From Streptomyces lydicus (GTDB taxonomy: Bacteria; Actinomycetota; Actinomycetes; Streptomycetales; Streptomycetaceae), in the NCBI RefSeq assembly GCF_001729485.1, contig NZ_CP017157.1, positions 3,534,001 to 3,598,000 of the forward strand: 64,000 nt of DNA, given 5' to 3'. Every line of letters begins with the position of its first letter. The first letter of the stretch is position 1. Positions 58,516 through 64,000 of this stretch are shown one piece after another. Made by a program: the position numbers and the translations under genes. The notes under the pieces were generated by a model. That model was not told the DNA's origin. It ran no database searches and saw only the letters and a list, made by a program, of their open reading frames with translations.

Positions 58516-59616
58516 GTGACGATGCACAAGAGCGTCGATGTGAGCGTTGACGCGATGCTGGAAGACCTCAGGACTCTCGTCGAGATCGAGTCCCCCTCGC
58601 GCGATCGGGACGCCTTGCGGGCGTCGGCCACAGCGGTCGCCGCCGTCATCGAGAGCCGCCTCGGCGGGCAGGCGGTACTCGTCGAGAGTGCGGCCGGACC
58701 ACATGTCCACTGGTCCGCCGGCGGCGATCCCGCGGTGCTGATCCTCGGTCACCACGACACGGTGTTTCCGCTCGGCACCCTTGAACGGCGCCCGTTCAAG
58801 GTCGCGGACGGGCAGGCGACCGGCCCCGGGGTCTTCGACATGCTCGGCGGTCTGGTGCAGGCCATCCACGGCCTGGCGGCGCTCGACGACCGGTCCGGCG
58901 TCGAGATCCTGGTGACCGCCGACGAAGAGGTCGGCTCCCACGCCTCCCGGGCCCTCATCGAGGAACGCGCCCTGGCCTGCGGCGCCGTGCTCGTGTTCGA
59001 GGGGGCCGCCGAGGGCGGAGCCCTGAAGACCGGTCGCAAGGGCTGCGGCACGTTCGAGGTCTCCGTGGCGGGCCGGGCGTCGCACGCCGGGCTGGAGCCC
59101 GCCGCCGGGGTCAACGCCCTGATCGAGGCGGCACACCAGGTGCTGGACATCGCCGCACTCGGCCGCCCCGAGATCGGCACGACCGTCACCCCGACCGTCG
59201 CGTCCGCGGGAACCCTGGACAACGTGGTGCCCGCAGCAGCGACCGTCATCGTTGACGTACGGGTCGAGTCCGCCGACGAGAAGGAGCGCATCGAGGCCGC
59301 GTTCGCGGCGCTGGCCCCCCATCTCGACGAGGCGGAGATCACGGTTCAGGGAGCGGTCGGCCGGCCCCCGATGCCCGAGTCGGCGGCGGCCGGACTGTTC
59401 GCGGTGGCGCAGCGACTCCTTCCCGGTATCGAAGGCAGGGCGGTAGGCGGCGGCAGCGACGGCAATTTCACCGCCGCACTGGGGGTGCCGACGCTCGACG
59501 GCCTCGGCGCGGTCGGGGGCGGCGCGCACGCCGACCACGAGTACCTGGTGATCGGGGCCATGGCCGAGCGGGCGCACCTGGTGACCGGTCTGGTGCGGGC
59601 GATCCAGCAGGCGTAG
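58516..59616 (+). CDS. M20-family metallopeptidase (carboxypeptidase G2-like)
   Basis: A 366-residue M20 peptidase. Metal ligands and catalytic residues are: His-Asp in 'LILGHHDTVFPLGT', Asp in 'GPGVFDMLGGLVQA', the catalytic Glu pair in 'VTADEEVGSHASRAL', and the terminal His in 'GGGAHADHEYLVI'. The dimerisation domain ('GKGCGTFEVSVAGRASHAG..') is inserted in the middle, as in carboxypeptidase G2. It hydrolyses N-acyl amino acids or peptides. The GTG at 58516 has TACCCT six bases upstream; an ATG at 58522 follows in frame. Confidence 0.9.
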   Translation: MTMHKSVDVSVDAMLEDLRTLVEIESPSRDRDALRASATAVAAVIESRLGGQAVLVESAAGPHVHWSAGGDPAVLILGHHDTVFPLGTLERRPFKVADGQATGPGVFDMLGGLVQAIHGLAALDDRSGVEILVTADEEVGSHASRALIEERALACGAVLVFEGAAEGGALKTGRKGCGTFEVSVAGRASHAGLEPAAGVNALIEAAHQVLDIAALGRPEIGTTVTPTVASAGTLDNVVPAAATVIVDVRVESADEKERIEAAFAALAPHLDEAEITVQGAVGRPPMPESAAAGLFAVAQRLLPGIEGRAVGGGSDGNFTAALGVPTLDGLGAVGGGAHADHEYLVIGAMAERAHLVTGLVRAIQQA

Positions 59617-59708
59617 GGGAGCGGAAGCCGGGCGGGTGAAAAGTCGACCCGCGGGCAAATGTGCCGTGTACTGCGCTTTTGTCGGAAGCGCGAGGTCAGG
59701 AGAGCACC

Positions 59709-59714
59709 TAGACT
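59709..59714 (+). promoter_or_regulatory. -10 element TAGACT for the YciO-type gene (leaderless)
   Basis: TAGACT ends exactly six bases before the ATG at 59721, with no ribosome binding site between them. Confidence 0.55.
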
Positions 59715-59720
59715 CGCCGG

Positions 59721-60341
59721 ATGGCGAAGTACTTCGACGTGCACCCCGAGAACCCGCAGCGCCGCACCATCAGCACGGTGGCCGACAGCATCCGCTCCGG
59801 CGCGCTCATCGCGTATCCGACGGACTCCTGCTTCGCACTCGGATGCCAGCTGGGCAGTCGCGACGGCATCGATCGCATCCGGTCGATCCGGAACCTCGAC
59901 GACCGCCACCACTTCACGCTGGTCTGCGAGAACTTCGCCCAGCTGGGGCAGTTCGTGCAGATCGACAACGATGTGTTCCGCGCGATCAAGGCGGCGACGC
60001 CCGGCAGTTACACGTTCATCCTCCCCGCGACGCGGGAGGTGCCGCGCAAGCTGCTGCACCCGAAGAAGAAGACGGTCGGCGTGCGGATCCCCGACCACGT
60101 CGTGGCCCAGGCGCTGCTGGCCGAGCTCGGTGAGCCGCTGCTCTCCAGCACGCTGCTGCTGCCGGACGAGGACGAGCCGCTGACGCAGGGCTGGGAGATC
60201 AAGGAACGGCTCGACCACGTGGTGGACGCCGTGGTGGACTCCGGCGAGTGCGGCACCGAGCCGACCACCGTGATCGACTTCTCCGGCGGCGCGCCCGAGA
60301 TCGTACGCCGGGGAGCCGGCGACGCCACGCGCTTCGAGTAG
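59721..60341 (+). CDS. YciO-type Sua5/YrdC-domain protein
   Basis: A 206-residue YrdC-fold protein. It opens 'MAKYFDVHPENPQRRTISTV', has the RNA/ATP-binding segment 'GALIAYPTDSCFALGCQLGSR' and the 'PGSYTFILPATREVPRKLLHPKKKTVGVRIPDH' block, given by its ends. This is the YciO subfamily: single domain, lacking the Sua5 C-terminal region. YrdC/Sua5 relatives make threonylcarbamoyl-adenylate for t6A tRNA; YciO shares the fold, but its activity is less certain. Predicted leaderless transcript. Confidence 0.9.
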   Translation: MAKYFDVHPENPQRRTISTVADSIRSGALIAYPTDSCFALGCQLGSRDGIDRIRSIRNLDDRHHFTLVCENFAQLGQFVQIDNDVFRAIKAATPGSYTFILPATREVPRKLLHPKKKTVGVRIPDHVVAQALLAELGEPLLSSTLLLPDEDEPLTQGWEIKERLDHVVDAVVDSGECGTEPTTVIDFSGGAPEIVRRGAGDATRFE

Positions 60342-60353
60342 CCGCCGCGCGCC

Positions 60354-60770
60354 TCACCCGACGGCGAACACCGCCCGCAGGTGCTTGCCGTTCACGAGCG
60401 CGGCGACGCCCAGCAGGAGGAGCCCGCACACGCCCTGTTCGATCTTCAGCCACACCGGGAAGGCGCCGGGCACCGCGAGGATGACGGCTATGGCCGCCAG
60501 CATCACGCCCGAGAGGATCCGCAGCCTGCGATACGCCCGTCGGGATCCGCGGGCGGTGCGGACGGCGGAGAGGAACATCAGCAGGGCACTGGCGACGACG
60601 ATGACCACCCGCACCCATACCGCGTCGGTCACCAGTGCCGCGTCGCCGCTGAGCAGCACGACGGCGACGAGGGTGAGGACGCTGATGCCGAGGTAGCAGC
60701 CGACGAGCAGTTTCGTGGTGCGGAACGCCGTCAGGCTGCGCGGATGGTGCAGTTTCTGCGCGTCGGTCAC
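60354..60770 (-). CDS. Small membrane protein of unknown function
   Basis: A 138-residue protein with four hydrophobic helices ('LVGCYLGISVLTLVAVVLL', 'VWVRVVIVVASALLMFLSAV', 'ILSGVMLAAIAVILAVPGAF', 'GVCGLLLLGVAALVNG') joined by short basic loops ('RTARGSRRAYRRLR'). The GTG at 60770 has AGGAGAAGCT upstream, a good ribosome binding site, so the longer frame is not used. No family recognised; the organisation resembles small actinobacterial envelope proteins. It converges on the YciO-type gene. Confidence 0.75.
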   Translation of the reverse strand: MTDAQKLHHPRSLTAFRTTKLLVGCYLGISVLTLVAVVLLSGDAALVTDAVWVRVVIVVASALLMFLSAVRTARGSRRAYRRLRILSGVMLAAIAVILAVPGAFPVWLKIEQGVCGLLLLGVAALVNGKHLRAVFAVG

Positions 60771-61006
60771 AGCTTCTCCTCGGTCGTGTCCCGGTGTTCC
60801 GGTGTCCAGCATCTGTCCCGTCCGCCCTCGTCTCGTCGACCGCGCGGACGAAACGCCTCGCGGCCGGCCTCAGGGGCCCGTCGGGGTGGGCCCGTAGTGG
60901 GTGGGGGCGCCCGTGGTCGGCCGGCAGGTCTCGGTACACACGGCCGACACGAAGGCGTCACACGCGACGCGGAATGCGGCACCAACTTCCCCCGGTTGCC
61001 GCTGAC

Positions 61007-61930
61007 ATGACCGTGGGAGTAGCACTCAACGCGACCGACGCCGGCAACCAGATCGACGAGACCGTACGACTCGCGGCGGAGGCGGCGGCCGCGGGACTGC
61101 GGTCCGCGTGGTTCGGGCAGACCTTCGGCGCCGACTCACCCCAGCTCGCGGCGCTCGTCGGACGGGAAGTGCCCGGTCTCCAGGTGGGCACGTCGGCGAT
61201 CCCCGTCTTCGGACGCCACCCGTTGCTGGTCTCCAGCCAGGCCCAGACCGCGCAGGCGGCCACCCACGGCCGCTACCACCTCGGCCTCGCGCTCGGCACC
61301 AAGCTCCTGACCGAGGCGGGCTTCGGCATGCCCTACGCGCGTCCCATCGCCCGCCTGCGGGAATTCCTCACCGCGCTACGGCAGTTGACGGAGACCGGAG
61401 CCGCCGACTTCCACGGCGAACTGCTCACCGCGACCACCCCGCTGCCGGCGCGGGTGCCGGGCGCCGAAGCCGGCGTGCCGCTGCTCGTCGCCGCGATGGG
61501 ACCCCAGGCCCTGCGCGTCAGCGGCGAACTGGCGGACGGCATCCTGCCCTACCTCGCCGGGCCGCGGGCCCTGGCCGAGCACATCGTCCCGGCGGTGACC
61601 GCCGCCGCGGAGGCCGCCGGCCGGCCCGCGCCACGGATCGTGGCGCTCGTGCACGGCGTGGTCACCGACGACGTCGACGCGGCGCGCGAGAAGGCCACCG
61701 AACAGCTCGCGTTCTACGAACAGATCCCGTCCTACGCGCGGGTCATCGAACTCTCCGGCGGCAAACGGGCCGCCGACGTGGCCGTGATCGGCGACGAGCG
61801 GACGGTCGCCGCCGAGGTGCGCCGCTACCGGGACGCCGGGGCGACGGAGGTGGTGTTCGGGGGAACGGAGCTTGCCGGCGACGCCGACCGGCGCCGCACC
61901 TGGCAACTCCTGGGCGACCTGGCGGACTGA
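61007..61930 (+). CDS. LLM-class F420-dependent oxidoreductase
   Basis: A 307-residue luciferase-like monooxygenase-fold protein. The N terminus 'MTVGVALNATDAGNQIDETV' and 'LRSAWFGQTFGADSPQL' begin the TIM barrel. 'HLGLALGTKLLTEAGFGMPYARPIARLREFL' (given by its ends) and 'PLLVAAMGPQALRVSGELADGILPYLAG' are the F420/LLM class signatures, with the G-P-x-A-L block. The family uses F420H2 or FMNH2 on unknown substrates. ATG at 61007 assumed; an in-frame ATG at 60974 would add 11 residues. Confidence 0.88.
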   Translation: MTVGVALNATDAGNQIDETVRLAAEAAAAGLRSAWFGQTFGADSPQLAALVGREVPGLQVGTSAIPVFGRHPLLVSSQAQTAQAATHGRYHLGLALGTKLLTEAGFGMPYARPIARLREFLTALRQLTETGAADFHGELLTATTPLPARVPGAEAGVPLLVAAMGPQALRVSGELADGILPYLAGPRALAEHIVPAVTAAAEAAGRPAPRIVALVHGVVTDDVDAAREKATEQLAFYEQIPSYARVIELSGGKRAADVAVIGDERTVAAEVRRYRDAGATEVVFGGTELAGDADRRRTWQLLGDLAD

Positions 61931-61957
61931 CCGACCGCCGCCCGCCCGGGGCGGTGG

Positions 61958-62644
61958 TCAGCGCACGACGGAACGGGCGACGCGGAAGCCCACGTCATCG
62001 ACCTGGAAGGTCGGATGGCTGCGGCGTCGCGCCGAGGCCCGGCAGCTCCAGTGCTCGTCGAACCAGCCGCCGCCCCGCAGCACCCGGTAACTGCCGTAGA
62101 CCTCCGGGTCGTAGACGTCCCAGCACCAGTCCCAGACGTTGCCCAGCATGTCGTGGAGGCCCCATGCGTTGGGGCGCTTGCCGGCCACGTCGTGGAGGCG
62201 CTCCTGGGAGTTGCCGCGGTACCAGGCGATCTCGTCGAGCGGCCCGTAACGCGGCCCGGTGGTACCGGCGCGGCAGGCGTGCTCCCACTCGGCCTCGGTC
62301 GGCAGCCGGTACCCGTCGGACGTGGCGTCCCAAGTGATGCCGTCACCCTCCGCGTCGGGGCCGGCGTCGAGGCGGTAGGCGGGCGTGAGCCCCTCGCGCC
62401 GGGACAGCGCGTTGCAGAACCGGACCGCGTCCCACCAGGAGACGCCCTCGACGGGCAGCCGGTCCCCTCGCGCGGTGCCCGGACGCAGGCCGGTGATCTC
62501 CGCGTACAGCGCCTGGGTCACCGGGTACGCGGCGAGCCGGTAGGGCGCGAGCTCGACCGGCCAACTGCGTTGCGTCCGGCGGTCGGACAGGGTAACCCGC
62601 CCCGACGGGACGGCGACCATCCGGTGTGCTGTGCGCGTATCCAT
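61958..62644 (-). CDS. SUMF1/FGE-domain protein
   Basis: A 228-residue formylglycine-generating-enzyme-like (SUMF1) domain protein. Family blocks: 'VTLSDRRTQRSWPVELAPYRLAAYPVTQALY', 'LPVEGVSWWDAVRFCNALS', 'YRLPTEAEWEHACRAGT', 'NAWGLHDMLGNVWDWCWDVY' and 'VLRGGGWFDEHWSCRASARR' (longer ones given by their ends). True formylglycine enzymes have two catalytic cysteines near the end. Only one Cys is present here ('SCRASARR'), so this is more likely a non-sulfatase member of the fold. No sulfatase client is adjacent. Confidence 0.85.
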   Translation of the reverse strand: MDTRTAHRMVAVPSGRVTLSDRRTQRSWPVELAPYRLAAYPVTQALYAEITGLRPGTARGDRLPVEGVSWWDAVRFCNALSRREGLTPAYRLDAGPDAEGDGITWDATSDGYRLPTEAEWEHACRAGTTGPRYGPLDEIAWYRGNSQERLHDVAGKRPNAWGLHDMLGNVWDWCWDVYDPEVYGSYRVLRGGGWFDEHWSCRASARRRSHPTFQVDDVGFRVARSVVR

Positions 62645-62821
62645 GATCAGGAAACCTTACGGCACCGCGAGAGCCTCGGTCCCGCAGCTGCTCTCCCGTC
62701 GGTCAACAGCCGTACCGGACAACAAAGTTGATCAAGATCGATGCGCAACTATCTCTCGCGCTCGTACGTCTGACGTGAAGAGTCAACACAATCCCCCCAC
62801 AACTTCATAAGGAGCCTCCGC

Positions 62822-63520
62822 ATGCGTAAAGCCCTCGCCGGCGCCGCCGCAGCCCTCACGGCGTGCGCCGTCATCACCACCCCCACCCCCACCCAGGCCG
62901 CCACCCTCACCACCGCCGGCACCGGATGGAAAATCGCCACTCGGCTGGGCGTCACCTCGATCTCCCCCAGCCGGACGTACCTCATCACGTTCGCCACCGA
63001 GACCTTACGCAAGCGCTACACCCCGCTCCTCGCCCCAGCCGTGCCCCAGATCAACGCGGCCGGTGTCCACCTCAAGATCGGTGGGGTCGAGACGGTGAAC
63101 CCCGCGAAGTGCGGTCCCGCCTACCACGTGCAGATCATTGAGCTCTACCGGCCCATGGGCCGCGCCGGCTTCAGCCAGGCCATGCCCTGCCCCAACCCGG
63201 CCCGCGGGGTCGGCACCGGCGGGATCGTCGCCTACGACTCCGAGTACTGGACCGGCTACCCCATCGAGCCGTACAAGCTGCGGAACACCCTGGTCCACGA
63301 GCCGCTGCACGCCCTCGGACTCGATCACCCCAACCGCCTGGACGCGGCCGGGAAGGAATACCCGTACGCCTGCGTGGCCACCAGCTACGGCAACACCCCG
63401 CTCATGTGCAGCCCCAACGGCGGCTACAAGACCGCCACCGCCATGGGCCACCTCACCGGCTACGACACCAACGGCCTGAAGGCCCTGCTCGCCAACGCCA
63501 AGGCCCAGGGCATCAAGTAG
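62822..63520 (+). CDS. Secreted metzincin-like zinc protease containing a TTA codon
   Basis: A 232-residue secreted protein. The signal peptide (about 1-26) ends 'TPTPTQAA'. The zinc motif H-E-x-x-H-x-x-G-x-x-H is complete in 'LVHEPLHALGLDHPNRLD' (about residues 160-170), marking a metzincin metallopeptidase. Four cysteines lie in the mature part. Codon 62 (63005-63007) is TTA, the only in-frame TTA I noticed in the window, so translation should need the bldA tRNA and be developmentally gated. The ATG at 62822 has AAGGAGCCTCC upstream. Confidence 0.88.
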   Translation: MRKALAGAAAALTACAVITTPTPTQAATLTTAGTGWKIATRLGVTSISPSRTYLITFATETLRKRYTPLLAPAVPQINAAGVHLKIGGVETVNPAKCGPAYHVQIIELYRPMGRAGFSQAMPCPNPARGVGTGGIVAYDSEYWTGYPIEPYKLRNTLVHEPLHALGLDHPNRLDAAGKEYPYACVATSYGNTPLMCSPNGGYKTATAMGHLTGYDTNGLKALLANAKAQGIK

Positions 63521-63818
63521 CCCCAGGGGCGGTCCGGCGGGGCCTCTCGGCTGTCCCTGACCCGCCGTGGGCCCCGTTCGGTGATCGCTCGGTCGGCCGT
63601 ACGGATTGTTGTGGTGAGGCCGGTCGGGGTACCTCGCCCGGGACCGGGGAGAGCGCGGACCTCGTGCAGTCGCGTGCGGCGCGTACCCGGAAGCGGGAGT
63701 GGAGGGAGGACGATGGCAGTGAGCCGTGCACCCCGGGCGGGTTCGGGGGCGAGGGGCTGTGGGCCGTTCGGGAGCGGAGGGCGACGCTCGTGAGCCGGCC
63801 GGGTGTGCCGTGCCGCGG
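63521..63818. other. Intergenic region before the PPOX-type gene
   Basis: About 300 bp between two rightward genes. It contains an AT-richer spot (ATTGTTGTGG near 63605), the best promoter candidate, and short open frames that look like chance. No terminator hairpin is obvious directly after the protease stop. Confidence 0.4.
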
Positions 63819-64000
63819 ATGACGAGCGGGCAGGCGCGGGAGTGCTTCGCGCAGGCCCGGATCGCCCGGCTCGCGACCGTCGACGCCGCCGGCCGGCCGC
63901 ATCTGGTCCCCGTGGTGTTCGCCCTGACCGGCGACACCGTGGTCTTCGCCGTGGACCACAAGCCGAAACGGTCGGACCGGCTGAAGCGGCTGGCCAACAT
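63819..64000 (+). CDS. PPOX-class F420-dependent oxidoreductase (3' end outside window)
   Basis: The first 60 codons of a flavin/F420-binding split-barrel protein. 'ARIARLATVDAAGRPHLVPVVFAL' is the typical PPOX-family opening, where the D-A-x-G-x-P-H-x-V-P block binds the cofactor phosphate. 'VDHKPKRSDRLKRLAN' continues to the window edge. This matches the actinobacterial group often annotated as PPOX-class F420-dependent enzymes. The ATG at 63819 is used; the GTG at 63810 is an in-frame alternative. Confidence 0.8.
   Translation, partial: MTSGQARECFAQARIARLATVDAAGRPHLVPVVFALTGDTVVFAVDHKPKRSDRLKRLAN

Noticed and set aside
61958..62644. True sulfatase-activating formylglycine-generating enzyme
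   Set aside because: One of the two catalytic cysteines is missing and no sulfatase gene is adjacent, so I report only a SUMF1-domain protein.
63581..63793. 70-residue ORF before the PPOX gene
   Set aside because: No ribosome binding site, a proline/arginine-rich composition typical of non-coding frames, and no recognisable domain.
1..64000. tRNA, rRNA, CRISPR arrays, transposons, prophage or large PKS/NRPS genes
   Set aside because: I read for anticodon-stem patterns, repeat-spacer arrays, transposase motifs and modular synthase domains and saw none. A computed search could still find a divergent one.

Overview
This window looks like chromosomal DNA of a Streptomyces or a very close relative. 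It is extremely G+C-rich, and the proteins are strongly actinobacterial: a Rv1733c-like membrane protein, a short 'RRHIDL' sulfur-type leader peptide, XdhC, EfeO/EfeB, GlxA-type regulators, a PPK2, and an F420/LLM-type oxidoreductase. One gene carries a rare TTA codon, several genes appear to be leaderless, and convergent genes are separated by long GC-rich stem-loops. I see no rRNA, tRNA, CRISPR array, insertion sequence, prophage or large biosynthetic megasynthase. The content is typical of accessory or chromosome-arm DNA: many short operons, each with its own regulator.

Layout. 1-5 kb: end of a CapA-like gene; a TetR / cytochrome P450 / 3Fe-4S ferredoxin operon; a DszC/SfnB-type flavin monooxygenase; a cysteine-free Rrf2 regulator. 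5-10 kb: a leader peptide ahead of a glutathionyl-hydroquinone-reductase-like protein; a divergent EamA/MarR pair sharing palindromic operators; a GlxA-type regulator and a quinone-oxidoreductase-like enzyme. 10-16 kb: two related small secreted Asn/Gly/Ser-rich proteins, then second copies of cytochrome oxidase subunits I and IV converging on a lone cytochrome b. 16-18 kb: a methyltransferase, CDGSH protein and haem-oxygenase-fold protein in an overlapping operon. 18-22 kb: a zinc alcohol dehydrogenase, an SDR and a GNAT-AAA+ fusion. 22-27 kb: a membrane flavin redox module (ferric-reductase-like protein, FMN-binding protein, ApbE) divergent from an OmpR-type two-component system.

27-31 kb is a dormancy/hypoxia-like cluster: PPK2, two CBS-CBS-BON proteins, a Rv1733c-like protein and an orphan DosR/NarL-type response regulator. 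Its two divergent intergenic regions share an imperfect palindrome with the 6-WW-6 architecture of a DosR box. 31-39 kb: SixA, a methyltransferase, a secreted S1 protease, an LTA-synthase-like sulfatase, an MBL hydrolase, and an AtzG/AtzE-like amidase pair with a TetR. 39-47 kb: EfeO-EfeB, a secreted phosphatase behind a PHO-box-like array, a DeoR/MFS pair and a DUF2278 protein. 47-64 kb: a GT39-like membrane protein, Hsp20, XdhC, a membrane protein, a CocE/NonD hydrolase, NmrA/HxlR, an isochorismatase-like hydrolase with a GlxA regulator, an M20 peptidase, a YciO-type protein, an LLM oxidoreductase, a SUMF1-domain protein, a secreted metalloprotease with a TTA codon, and the start of a PPOX-type F420-dependent enzyme.

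The recurring theme is redox and stress physiology (flavins, Fe-S, haem, iron import, polyphosphate, hypoxia-type regulators), together with secreted proteins and small regulator-operator units whose binding sites can be read directly in the DNA. All function calls come from reading motifs by eye; no database search was run.
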